Assembly: GCF_000162475.2 (NCBI RefSeq)
Contig: NZ_KI391971.1
Location: forward strand, 415,421 to 453,237
Direction: 5' to 3'
Length of the DNA: 37,817 nt
Origin: Granulicatella elegans ATCC 700633
GTDB taxonomy: Bacteria > Bacillota > Bacilli > Lactobacillales > Aerococcaceae
The notes beneath the pieces are model-generated. The model searched no databases. It was not told where the DNA came from and was given only the letters and a program-made list of their open reading frames with translations. Shown piece by piece: positions 24,568-32,545 of the stretch. The translations under genes and the position numbers were made by a program. Positions within the stretch are counted from its first letter, which is position 1; every line of letters begins with the position of its first letter.

Positions 24568-24752
24568 ATACAGGTTGTTCTTAACGTACATTTTGTACAT
24601 ATAGATACAACCTTCATTGACGTGAAATTGTATCTATGTGGAATTTTAAACATGAATGAACTCGACCACGTAGATTCTAAAAAAATGAACCTACGTGGTC
24701 TTTTTGTATTAAGAGACCAGAAATGGTCTCTTTTTCTTTATCGAGTTCATTC
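24568..24752 (+). promoter_or_regulatory. Transcription attenuator with alternative stems and tandem terminators
   Basis: Competing helices: A, AGGTGTT-like AGGTTGT (24572-24578) with ACAACCT (24607-24613); B, ATAGATACAA (24601-24610) with TTGTATCTAT (24628-24637), which excludes A; C, TAGATACA over the leader stop (24565-24572) with TGTATCTA (24629-24636), which excludes B. They are followed by terminator 1, GACCACGTAG/CTACGTGGTC with TTTTT (24664-24705), and terminator 2, AAGAGACCA/TGGTCTCTT with a GAAA loop and T-run (24711-24735). GAATGAACTC/GAGTTCATTC (24654-24663 with 24743-24752) can enclose both terminators. No T-box sequence is present. Confidence 0.75.
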
Positions 24753-24786
24753 GAAAAAAGTTTTATTTATATTGGAGGAATTTATT

Positions 24787-25826
24787 ATGAAAAAAATAAA
24801 GGAATTTTAGGATTTGCAGTAGTATTATTAGTCGTATTATTAGGATCATTAATTTACAATACAGTACAAAAATCATCTCAAAAAACAACAAATACACAAC
24901 AAGTAGCACAAACAACAACACAAGATAAAAAAGTGAAATTAGGGGTATTACAATTATTAAGCCATCCAGCGTTAGATGCAATCTATCAAGGAATTCAAGA
25001 TGAATTAGCTAAAGAAGGGTATGAAGCTGGTAAAAATTTAGAAATTGATTTCCAAAATGCACAAGGGGATCAAAGTAACTTAGCATCAATGAGTGAAAAA
25101 TTAGTTTCTAACAAAAATGATGTCATTGTTGGGATTACAACACCTGCAACATTATCATTAGCAAATGTAACTAAAGACATTCCAATCGTAATGGGTGGGA
25201 TTACTTACCCAGTAGAAGCAGGATTAATTAAAGATGAGAAAAAACCAGGAAACAACATTACTGGGGTTAGTGACCGTACACCAATTAAACAACAATTAGA
25301 AATTATGAAACAAGTGGTTCCAACATTAAAAACAGTTGGTATTTTATATACATCAAGTGAAGATAACTCAGTAAAACAAGCTAAACAAGCAGAAGAAGAT
25401 GCTAAAGCTTTAGGATTAGAAGTAAAAGTTGCGACAATTGCAAATACAAACGATATTCAACAAGTAACAGAAAGTTTAGCAAGCCAAGTAGAAGCAATCT
25501 TTGTTCCAATCGACAATACAATTGCAAGTGCAATGGCAACAGTTGTAAAAGCAACAGATGCTAAAAAAATTCCAGTATTCCCATCTGCAGATACAATGGT
25601 TGCTGACGGTGGAGTGTTAGGTTTAGGGGTTGACCAATACCAAATCGGTGTAGAAACAGCTAAAATGGTAGTAGAAGTATTAAAAGGTGCTAAACCAGCT
25701 GATACACCAATTAAATTAGCAAATGAAGGTGTCATCTACTTAAATGAAGAAAAAGCGAAAGAATTAGGAATTACAATTCCAGCAGATATTGCTCAAAAAG
25801 CACAAAAAGTTACTGCTAAAAAATAA
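24787..25826 (+). CDS. ABC transporter substrate-binding protein (TrpX-like) with an A7 frameshift at the start
   Basis: A solute-binding protein of the ABC_sub_bind family, which includes tryptophan/tyrosine binders. From the ATG at 24787, with GGAGG well placed, reading gives MKKIKEF and a stop at 24808. One extra A in the A7 tract (24790-24796), or a -1 ribosome slip there, gives MKKNKGILGFAVVLLVVL and an open frame to 25826 (about 346 residues). The true N terminus is a membrane helix without a lipobox cysteine, so the protein is a membrane-tethered binder. Later motifs include VGITTPATLSLA and LGLGVDQYQIG. The permease and ATPase follow. Cause of the shift: sequencing error, slippage-based expression, phase variation or a real mutation. 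Confidence 0.8.
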
Positions 25827-25862
25827 TTTTAATCAAAAAGTCTAGAGGGTTAAACATTATTG

Positions 25863-25958
25863 TTGAGGGAGAGGATAGAAAGTTCTCTTCCCTCAATGAT
25901 TTATAAAATAAATGACATATAATGATAGCTAATACCATTTGGATAAGGTATAGTTATC
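25863..25958 (+). other. Two intercistronic hairpins between binding protein and permease
   Basis: Hairpin 1: TTGAGGGAGAG (25863) with CTCTTCCCTCAA (25885), one bulge. Hairpin 2: GATAGCTAATACC (25924) with GGTATAGTTATC (25947). Neither has an immediate T-run, although GTTTTT follows hairpin 2 by nine bases. They may stabilise the upstream mRNA or lower permease expression relative to the binding protein. Confidence 0.6.
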
Positions 25959-26004
25959 TAAAGGTTTTTGATACATATAGATTTGACAGAAAAGGAAGGG
26001 AAAT

Positions 26005-26895
26005 ATGGATTTAGTTATTTCAGCGATTTCTCAAGGGATACTTTGGGGAATTTTATCATTAGGTTTATTTATTAGTTTTAGAATTTTAAATATTGCAGAT
26101 ATGACAACAGAAGGGAGCTTCCCATTAGGAGCAGCAACTTGTGTCATGTGTATTCAACACGGTGTACATCCCCTTCTAGCAACATTTATTGCGATGTTTG
26201 TTGGAGCGTTAGCAGGATATGTTACAGGATTTTTAATTACTGTTTGTAAATTACCTAGCTTGTTAGCCGGAATTTTAACAATGACAGGGTTATTATCTGT
26301 GAATTTAAGAATTATGGGGCGTCCAAATTTATCCTTATTAAATTATAAAACGATTTTTAGTTTTTTAGAGGGAATGGAATTACCGAAGTATTTTGATATT
26401 ATCTTAATCGGAATTGTATTTGTCGGAATTTTAATTGCAGCGATGTATATCTTTTTCGCAACTGAAATTGGTCAAGCATTAATTGCTACAGGGGATAATG
26501 AAAAAATGGCCATTTCTCTTGGAATTAACACGAATCAAATGACAGTATTTGGTTTAATGTTATCCAATGCGTTAATTGCGATGGCGGGAGCTGTTTTAGC
26601 CCAAAATAATGGCTATGCAGATGTGAACTCTGGTTTAGGAACAATTGTTATTGCCTTAGCTGCGATTATTATTGGAGAAGTGATTTTTGCAGATGAATCA
26701 TTTGTTGGAAGATTAATATGTATTATTTTTGGTTCAGTTATTTATCGTTTATTGCAAGCGTCAATTTTACGATTAAATATTTTTGATCCAAATGATTTTA
26801 AATTATTATCTGCAGCATTAATCGCTATTTGCTTAACAATTCCGCAAATTAAACAAGCGATTTACAAAATTAGTCACCGTAAAAGTGTACAATAG
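26005..26895 (+). CDS. ABC transporter permease (TrpY-like)
   Basis: A 296-residue membrane protein with about eight or nine helices, of the branched-chain-type permease fold (BPD_transp_2). The ADMTTEGSFPLGAA segment near residue 32 is typical of the permeases paired with ABC_sub_bind proteins. The start follows AAGGAAGGG. The ATPase gene begins 10 bases after the stop. By analogy with TrpXYZ, tryptophan or a related aromatic compound is the best-guess cargo, not proven. Confidence 0.85.
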   Translation: MDLVISAISQGILWGILSLGLFISFRILNIADMTTEGSFPLGAATCVMCIQHGVHPLLATFIAMFVGALAGYVTGFLITVCKLPSLLAGILTMTGLLSVNLRIMGRPNLSLLNYKTIFSFLEGMELPKYFDIILIGIVFVGILIAAMYIFFATEIGQALIATGDNEKMAISLGINTNQMTVFGLMLSNALIAMAGAVLAQNNGYADVNSGLGTIVIALAAIIIGEVIFADESFVGRLICIIFGSVIYRLLQASILRLNIFDPNDFKLLSAALIAICLTIPQIKQAIYKISHRKSVQ

Positions 26896-26905
26896 GAGGT
26901 AGAAG

Positions 26906-27691
26906 ATGGATATTAGAATTGAAAATGTTCATAAAACATTTTACCCAAATACAAATAGAAGTCATGATGCTTTAATTGATATTAACTTAACGATTCATAA
27001 AGGAGATTTTATTACAATTGTTGGGGGAAATGGTGCAGGGAAATCAACCTTTTTAAATGCCATTTCAGGAAGTTTCCCATTAGATAAAGGACATATTTAC
27101 ATGGGAGAAGCAGCAGTTGAACATACAGCTGAATACGAAAGAGCCAAATATATTAGTCGTGTTTATCAAAATCCTTTACAAGGAACAGCACCTCGTATGA
27201 CCGTTGCTCAAAATCTTTCGTTAGCTTTAAGAAGAGGACTAAAACGTGGATTGAAAAAAGGATATACTGCTGAAGAATTAGAACAATTTAAAGCATTATT
27301 AACTCCGTTACAATTAGGATTAGAAGAACGATTAGATGCAGAAATTGGATTATTATCTGGTGGACAAAGACAGGCAGTTTCATTATTAATGGCTACATTA
27401 CGAACCCCTGAATTATTATTATTAGATGAACATACAGCTGCACTAGATCCAAAAACACAACGCAAAATTATGCAATTAACAAAGGAAATTATTGAAGAGA
27501 AAGAATTAACTGCTTTAATGATTACGCATAATTTATCAGATGCATTAAGGTATGGAAATCGTTTAATGATGATGCATCGTGGAAAAATTATTCAAGTTTT
27601 CGAAAAAGAAGAAAAAGAAGCGTTAACTGAAGAAAAATTATACCAATTAATGGCAGAATTAGACGAAGCAGATTTCAATCAAGAATCTTAA
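26906..27691 (+). CDS. ABC transporter ATP-binding protein (TrpZ-like)
   Basis: A 261-residue ATPase with Walker A GGNGAGKST (about residue 40), Q-loop VYQNP, signature LSGGQRQA, Walker B LLLLDEHTA and the H-loop ITHN. It powers the importer with the two proteins encoded upstream. The ribosome site is AGGAGG. A strong terminator closes the operon. Confidence 0.92.
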   Translation: MDIRIENVHKTFYPNTNRSHDALIDINLTIHKGDFITIVGGNGAGKSTFLNAISGSFPLDKGHIYMGEAAVEHTAEYERAKYISRVYQNPLQGTAPRMTVAQNLSLALRRGLKRGLKKGYTAEELEQFKALLTPLQLGLEERLDAEIGLLSGGQRQAVSLLMATLRTPELLLLDEHTAALDPKTQRKIMQLTKEIIEEKELTALMITHNLSDALRYGNRLMMMHRGKIIQVFEKEEKEALTEEKLYQLMAELDEADFNQES

Positions 27692-27701
27692 CAAGAACAA
27701 G

Positions 27702-27732
27702 GCAGACATTTATAATAAGTGTCTGCTTTTTT
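27702..27732 (+). terminator. Terminator of the ABC importer operon
   Basis: Stem GCAGACA/TGTCTGC with six T. Confidence 0.92.
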
Positions 27733-27784
27733 GTACAGAAATTTATCCTCATTTCAGATTTACAGTTTTTATTCTAATGGAATT

Positions 27785-27793
27785 TGGTATAAT
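27785..27793 (+). promoter_or_regulatory. Extended -10 promoter of the CLC gene
   Basis: TGGTATAAT with a perfect -10 at 27788-27793. No -35 box at normal distance. Confidence 0.55.
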
Positions 27794-27826
27794 AGAAATA
27801 ATTAGAAATTGAAAGGATGTTTTAAA

Positions 27827-29374
27827 GTGGGATTGTTTAATAGTAAACAATTTGGGAAAAGCAGTTATATTGCAATAGGTGCTATCATTGGAATACTAGT
27901 TGGAACAACCGTTAGTTTATTCCGGTTATTTCTTGGGAAAACACTAGAAGGAGTAATTGTTGTTTATTCTTATTTACAAGAATCTCCTCAGTGGCTACCG
28001 GTATGGATTGTTTTTTCTATGATTATGGCTGTTATTTTAGGACAAATTGTTAAAAGTGAGCCCGATATTAAAGGAAGTGGGATTCCACAAGTAGAGCTAC
28101 AATTACAAGGTAAGATGGATATGAATTGGTGGTCTGTTTGTTGGAAAAAATTCGTTGCAGGATTTATTTCAATTGGTTCAGGATTGCTATTAGGAAGAGA
28201 AGGTCCATCGATTCAATTAGGAGCTTCTGTTGCTCAAGGGGTAGCGGAAGGATTAAAAAGTAATCGAGTTCAAAAAAATATATTTATTTCAAGTGGGGCG
28301 GGAGCAGGATTAGCAGCAGCGTTTAACGCACCAATTGCTGGGTTAATGTTTGTATTAGAAGAAGTTCATCATACATTTAGTCCATTAGTCGCTTTAACAA
28401 CATTAACAGCTGCTATCGTTTCGAATTTCGTATCGTTAAATATTTTTGGAGCTCGTCCTTCTTTAAATTTAGGAAATGATCAAATCTTTCCAATGAGCCA
28501 TTATGGTTATGTTATTTTATTAGGAATTGTTTTAGGTTTATTTGGATGGGTTTATCATCATTATACCTTGCAATTACCAGCGATTTATGGGAAATTATTT
28601 CCGTTTATTCCAAATTATTACTACTGTATGGTTGCCTTTATTGCCATTATTCCATTAGGTTTATGGAATCCACATGTATTAGGTGGAGGCGGTGAAATGA
28701 TTTTAGAATTACTTCATGAAAATCATACCGTACAATTTTTAGCATTTTTATTTATTCTTCGTTTATTTTATTCAATGCTTTCTTATGGGACAGGATTACC
28801 TGGAGGAATTTTCCTTCCAATTCTTTCTCTCGGTGCATTGCTAGGGCTAGTGTATGCAGAAGTATTAATTCAATTCTTTGGAGTAGATCCTAGTTTACGA
28901 GTAAGTTTTGTTTTCTTTGCAATGGCAGGATATTTCTCTGCAATTGGGAAAGCTCCATTAACAGCTTTATTACTTGTAACGGAAATGGTTGGAGGATTAA
29001 ACCAATTAATGCCACTGGGAATCTGTACGTTAACAGCTTATATTGTAGCTGACTACTTGAAGATGGGTCCTATTTATGAAATTTTAGCGGAACGCTTAGA
29101 TTCAGAACATCCACATGAAACAAAAGGAAAACGAACAACTTTCGAAGTTCCTGTAATGGTAGAAAGTCCATTAGTTGGAAAAATGATTCGAGATATTCCT
29201 TGGCCAAAAGATATTGTTATTGCAACAGTAAGAAGGGGAGCTAAAGAAGAAATTACTCGTGGTGACACAATTATGCGACCTGGAGATATCCTTATTGTCG
29301 TTTGTGATGAAGGATTAGTTGGCGAAAGATTTGAAATGATGACACAATTAACCAAGGCATTACCGTTTTCTTAA
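27827..29374 (+). CDS. CLC-family chloride/proton antiporter with a TrkA-C domain
   Basis: A 515-residue membrane protein. The three chloride-site motifs are GSGIP (about residue 87), GREGPSIQLG with the gating glutamate, and GLPGGIFLP. MFVLEEVHH holds the internal proton glutamate, which points to an H+/Cl- antiporter rather than a channel. The C-terminal 85 residues form a TrkA-C (RCK-C) domain, a likely ligand-sensing part (ITRGDTIMRPGD). The GTG at 27827 is chosen for its GAAAGGATG spacing; a TTG at 27809 would overlap that site. Single-gene unit, likely for acid tolerance or anion balance. Confidence 0.9.
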   Translation: MGLFNSKQFGKSSYIAIGAIIGILVGTTVSLFRLFLGKTLEGVIVVYSYLQESPQWLPVWIVFSMIMAVILGQIVKSEPDIKGSGIPQVELQLQGKMDMNWWSVCWKKFVAGFISIGSGLLLGREGPSIQLGASVAQGVAEGLKSNRVQKNIFISSGAGAGLAAAFNAPIAGLMFVLEEVHHTFSPLVALTTLTAAIVSNFVSLNIFGARPSLNLGNDQIFPMSHYGYVILLGIVLGLFGWVYHHYTLQLPAIYGKLFPFIPNYYYCMVAFIAIIPLGLWNPHVLGGGGEMILELLHENHTVQFLAFLFILRLFYSMLSYGTGLPGGIFLPILSLGALLGLVYAEVLIQFFGVDPSLRVSFVFFAMAGYFSAIGKAPLTALLLVTEMVGGLNQLMPLGICTLTAYIVADYLKMGPIYEILAERLDSEHPHETKGKRTTFEVPVMVESPLVGKMIRDIPWPKDIVIATVRRGAKEEITRGDTIMRPGDILIVVCDEGLVGERFEMMTQLTKALPFS

Positions 29375-29426
29375 ACTTTATGGTATACTTCCTATGACAA
29401 ATGGAAATGAAGGGGGATAGAAGGAA

Positions 29427-29708
29427 ATGGCTAAACATAACCTAAGTCCACAAAGTGATGAATTGAAAGAATTTGGAGATTCATTTGCAAAATATTCACG
29501 TAAAAATACAAGTTGGTTGTATTTATTATTTATCATTGTTGTTTTATTTGGGGTTGTTTATTTATTTAATACGGTATCTAAGCGTACAAAAACACCGATT
29601 GAGGCTTATCGAGAAGAGTTTATTCAATTGAAAGAACAAATTCAACAGCAAGAGTTGAAAATTGAACAATTAGAGCAACAAATCAAACAATTATCTGAAA
29701 AACCATAA
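29427..29708 (+). CDS. Small membrane protein with a coiled-coil tail, unknown function
   Basis: A 93-residue protein with a polar N-terminal 28 residues, one membrane helix (about residues 29-50) and a Gln/Glu-rich coiled coil to the end (heptads LKEQIQQQELKIEQLEQQ). The start follows GAAGG; the gene lies 52 bases behind the CLC gene and has its own strong terminator. The layout resembles small cell-division or secretion helper proteins, but I do not recognise it. Confidence 0.65.
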   Translation: MAKHNLSPQSDELKEFGDSFAKYSRKNTSWLYLLFIIVVLFGVVYLFNTVSKRTKTPIEAYREEFIQLKEQIQQQELKIEQLEQQIKQLSEKP

Positions 29709-29715
29709 CATTTTT

Positions 29716-29768
29716 AATGAAAAGAGTGAAAATTTTTCGTATTATTTCACTCTTTTCATTATTTTATT
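29716..29768 (+). terminator. Terminator after the small membrane protein
   Basis: Perfect 16-bp stem AATGAAAAGAGTGAAA with its complement, followed by ATTTTATT. Confidence 0.88.
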
Positions 29769-29812
29769 AAGGAATCATTTGAGACCTTTTCTAAATTTGT
29801 TCGGAAATAGAC

Positions 29813-29841
29813 TTGTAAAAGGCTTTCAAATGTGCTATACT
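29813..29841 (+). promoter_or_regulatory. Promoter of the cold-shock gene
   Basis: TTGTAA (29813-29818) and TATACT (29836-29841) with spacer 17 and a TGC extension before the -10. Confidence 0.75.
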
Positions 29842-29848
29842 GACTATA

Positions 29849-29942
29849 GTGTTTTTGTTAGGGATATAAATGGGTTTTAAGAGCTCCTTTTTGAACCACA
29901 GGCAGAAATATGAATAACCGTGCTTCTGGCACAAGGAGGAAA
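29849..29942 (+). promoter_or_regulatory. Long structured 5' leader of the cold-shock gene
   Basis: About 100 bases separate the expected transcription start from the coding region. GTGC/GCAC forms a small hairpin (29920-29933) directly before the ribosome site AAGGAGG. CTCCTT at 29884-29889 can pair with AAGGAG of that site. Such switching leaders control CspA-type genes by temperature. The switch is inferred, not shown. Confidence 0.5.
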
Positions 29943-29948
29943 ATGTTC

Positions 29949-30149
29949 ATGGAACAAGGTAAAGTAAAATGGTTTAACGCGGAAAAAGGTTTTGGATTTA
30001 TTGAACGCGAAGACGGAAGTGACGTATTCGTACACTTCTCAGCTATCCAATCAGAAGGATACAAATCATTAGACGAAGGCCAAGCTGTTGAATTCGAAGT
30101 TGAAGAAGGCGCACGTGGTCCTCAAGCTGCTAACGTAGTAAAACTATAA
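29949..30149 (+). CDS. Cold-shock protein (CspA family)
   Basis: A 66-residue single-domain RNA chaperone. The RNA-binding motifs RNP1 (KGFGFIE) and RNP2 (VFVHFSAI) are intact. The start [17 protein letters not shown] is the usual family N terminus. The ATG at 29949 is favoured over 29943 by ribosome-site spacing and by family length. Confidence 0.95.
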   Translation: MEQGKVKWFNAEKGFGFIEREDGSDVFVHFSAIQSEGYKSLDEGQAVEFEVEEGARGPQAANVVKL

Positions 30150-30165
30150 TTTTATCAAATAAGAA

Positions 30166-30198
30166 AGAGGTTAGGAATTTCCTAGCCTCTATTTTTTG
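30166..30198 (+). terminator. Terminator after the cold-shock gene
   Basis: Stem AGAGGTTAGG/CCTAGCCTCT with one G-T pair, followed by ATTTTTT. Confidence 0.9.
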
Positions 30199-30228
30199 TT
30201 TCATAAGCAATTTACTGGAATTATTTTT

Positions 30229-30257
30229 TTGACAGGTTTTCTAATTCGGTCTACAAT
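30229..30257 (+). promoter_or_regulatory. Promoter of pepF
   Basis: Perfect TTGACA (30229-30234) and TACAAT (30252-30257), spacer 17. Confidence 0.8.
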
Positions 30258-30284
30258 AGGACTATTCTATAAAGAGGTGGTAAC

Positions 30285-32072
30285 ATGAAAGAAAGAACAG
30301 AAGTTCCAGTAGAACAAACATGGGATTTAACATTATTATTTAAAACAGAAGAGGATTATAAAAAGTCTATTGAATTCTATAAACAATTGGTAGAAAATTT
30401 CTGTAAAACATTTGAAAATCAAATCAATACTGTAGAAGTGATTCATCAAAGTTTAGCAGATTATCGTGAAATTTTAGAATTACGTGGAAAAATTGTTCAA
30501 TATGCAAGTTTAGCAGTCAATGCGAATACAAAAGATAGAGAAGCACAAAATCGTTTAGCACAAACAAGAAAAGTAGTAGCAGAATGCGATGCAACATTAA
30601 GTTTCTTCTCTCCAGAATTAAGCCAATTAGAGGAAGATTTATTAGCAGAGGCTTCAAAAAATCCAGAAAATAAAATTTATCTTGAAAGATTATTAGAAGA
30701 TAAACAACATTTATTATCAAAAGAAGTAGAGTCGGTATTAGCAGCACTAGGAAATACATTAGATTTCCCTTATCAAAACTACAATGATATAAAATTCAAA
30801 GATATTCAATTCCCTAATTTTGAAGTAGACGGAAAAGAATTTGAAATGACATATAATAGTTTTGAAAAACGTTTAGAGTCAGATGAAGATACAAGTATAA
30901 GAAGAAAAGCTTTCGAAGTATTTTCAAATACATTACGTAAATATGAACATAGTACAGCTTCTGCTTATAATGCTCAAGTTCAAAAAGAAAAAACAATGGC
31001 TACTTTAAGAGGATTTGATTCAGTTATTGATTATTTACTAGATCGCCAAAAAGTTTCTAGAGAATTATATAATCGTCAAATTGATTTAATTATGGAACAT
31101 TTAGCACCAATTATGAGAAGCTATGCGCAATTAATTGGAAAAATTTATCAATTAGATGAAGTACGTTATGAAGATTTAAAATTAGAAGTAGACCCTCATT
31201 TTGCACCAAAAGTGAGCTATGAAGAAGCAAAAGCTTATATTTTAGATGGGTTAAAACCGCTAGGAGAATCTTATCTTTCTATTATGAAGAGAGCATTTGA
31301 TGAGCGTTGGATTGATTATGCGGAAACGATTGGAAAACGTACAGGAGCATTTTGTGCCTCCCCTTATGGAGCAAATTCATTTATTTTAATGTTCTTTACG
31401 GAAAGTATGAATGATGTGATGACATTAGCACATGAATTAGGACATGCTGGACATTTCCAATTGGCGCATCAACATCAAAATATTCAATTATCTAGACCTT
31501 CTATGTACTTTGTTGAAGCACCATCTACGGCTAATGAGTTATTAGTGGAAAATTATTTATTGCAAAATGCAACTGACGCTAGAATGAAACGTTGGATCAT
31601 TTCTCAAATTATTGGTAAAACTTATTACCATAATTTTGTGACGCATTTATTAGAAGCACACTATCAAAGAGAAGTGTATCGATTAGTTGATGAAGGTAAA
31701 AATTTAGATGCAGAAACATTAAACCAAATTTATCGCCAAACATTAGAACAATTCTGGGGAGATTCTGTGGTATTAACAGAGGGTGCGGAATTAACTTGGA
31801 TGAGACAGCCACATTATTATATGGGATTATATTCTTATACTTATTCTGCTGGATTAACAATCGGAACTCAAGTTGCTAAAATGATTCAAGAGAATCCTGA
31901 AAAAGCTGCAGAATGGGTAGAAGTTCTTAAAATGGGAGGTTCTAAAACTGCAGAAGAGCTTGCTAAGGCTGCAGGAGTAGATGTTTCTACAGATGAGCCA
32001 TTGAGAAATACAATTGAGACAATTGGTGACTATGTACAAGAATTAATTTGTTTAACGAATAGACTTGACTGA
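30285..32072 (+). CDS. pepF: Oligoendopeptidase F (M3 metallopeptidase)
   Basis: A 595-residue cytosolic zinc peptidase that cuts short oligopeptides inside the cell. The zinc motif HELGH is at residues 383-387, followed by the third-ligand region FVEAPSTANELLVE. The N-terminal helical part matches the M3B family and the total length is normal. AAGAGGTGG precedes the ATG. The stop TGA lies inside the first copy of the repeat at 32061, so the last four codons (AGACTTGAC plus stop) belong to the repeat sequence. Confidence 0.95.
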   Translation: MKERTEVPVEQTWDLTLLFKTEEDYKKSIEFYKQLVENFCKTFENQINTVEVIHQSLADYREILELRGKIVQYASLAVNANTKDREAQNRLAQTRKVVAECDATLSFFSPELSQLEEDLLAEASKNPENKIYLERLLEDKQHLLSKEVESVLAALGNTLDFPYQNYNDIKFKDIQFPNFEVDGKEFEMTYNSFEKRLESDEDTSIRRKAFEVFSNTLRKYEHSTASAYNAQVQKEKTMATLRGFDSVIDYLLDRQKVSRELYNRQIDLIMEHLAPIMRSYAQLIGKIYQLDEVRYEDLKLEVDPHFAPKVSYEEAKAYILDGLKPLGESYLSIMKRAFDERWIDYAETIGKRTGAFCASPYGANSFILMFFTESMNDVMTLAHELGHAGHFQLAHQHQNIQLSRPSMYFVEAPSTANELLVENYLLQNATDARMKRWIISQIIGKTYYHNFVTHLLEAHYQREVYRLVDEGKNLDAETLNQIYRQTLEQFWGDSVVLTEGAELTWMRQPHYYMGLYSYTYSAGLTIGTQVAKMIQENPEKAAEWVEVLKMGGSKTAEELAKAAGVDVSTDEPLRNTIETIGDYVQELICLTNRLD

Positions 32073-32242
32073 GGTAGTACTAGGACGCCAGTAGCCTCAC
32101 TGTGTGAGTCTCTTGGCTAAAAGTTGAGCCTAGGTCTCAACTTTTCCTGCAATAGAATCTGTGATACAGATTCTATTGCTCGTACTACGGCGTCAAGTCT
32201 TTCGTTCTTTACGTGGATATACGAGAGTGCGTTAAAAAAAGT
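32061..32242 (+). repeat. Structured repeat, copy 1 (182 bp)
   Basis: The element can fold as follows: outer stem AGACTTGAC/GTCAAGTCT (32061-32069 with 32192-32200); inner stem GTAGTAC/GTACTAC (32074-32080 with 32182-32188). Inside these are three hairpins: GCCA...TGGC around CTCAC/GTGAG (32087-32117), a perfect 10-bp AAAAGTTGAG/CTCAACTTTT (32119-32145) and a perfect 14-bp stem (32149-32162 with 32166-32179). A short tail hairpin CTTTCGT/ACGAGAG follows (32199-32227). No frame is conserved. It overlaps the pepF stop codon. Confidence 0.88.
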
Positions 32243-32424
32243 AGACTTGACTAAGGTAGTACTAGGACGCTAGTAGCCTCACTGTGTGAGTCTCTTGGCT
32301 AAAAGTTGAGCCTAAGGTCTCAATCTTTTCCTGCAATAGAATCTGTGATACAGATTCTATTGCTCGTACTACGGCGTCAAGTCTTTCGTTACTTATGTGG
32401 ATATACGAGGGAGCGTTAAAAAAT
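32243..32424 (+). repeat. Structured repeat, copy 2 (182 bp)
   Basis: Tandem copy of the previous unit with a handful of substitutions and single-base indels. The change GCCA to GCTA in the first inner hairpin keeps pairing as G-T, and the tail ACGAGAG to ACGAGGG also keeps pairing. The perfect 14-bp hairpin is unchanged. Confidence 0.88.
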
Positions 32425-32500
32425 AGACTTGACTGAGGTAGTACTAGGATGGTAGCAGTCTTGCGGTCTCATGGTCGTACTACAGCGTTATATTCGTTCA
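32425..32500 (+). repeat. Structured repeat, copy 3 (short form)
   Basis: Starts with the same AGACTTGACTGAGGTAGTAC and keeps the GTAGTAC/GTACTAC stem (32438-32444 with 32477-32483). It lacks the two long inner hairpins and the closing GTCAAGTCT arm. It looks like a short modular form of the same element. Confidence 0.8.
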
Positions 32501-32504
32501 ATAA

Positions 32505-32538
32505 AAAAAGAGTTAGGGGAAATCCTCTAACTCTTTTT
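32505..32538. terminator. Bidirectional terminator at the zwf 3' end
   Basis: AAAAAGAGTTAG with CTAACTCTTTTT around a short internal G/C-containing stem. On the minus strand a long T-run follows, so it mainly serves zwf. Confidence 0.9.
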
Positions 32539-32545
32539 GTTATGT

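Noticed and set aside
24568-24786. T-box riboswitch for the importer operon
   Set aside because: The conserved T-box sequence AGGGTGGNACCGCG and a specifier stem are absent; a leader peptide and competing stems explain the region better.
24622-24810. 62-codon frame overlapping the tandem terminators
   Set aside because: Its start has no ribosome site and it reads through both terminator hairpins; only its last codons, from the ATG at 24787, are likely translated, as the start of the binding-protein gene.
32061-32500. CRISPR array
   Set aside because: Units are 182 bases, imperfect and internally folded, with no short direct repeats separated by unique spacers and no cas genes.
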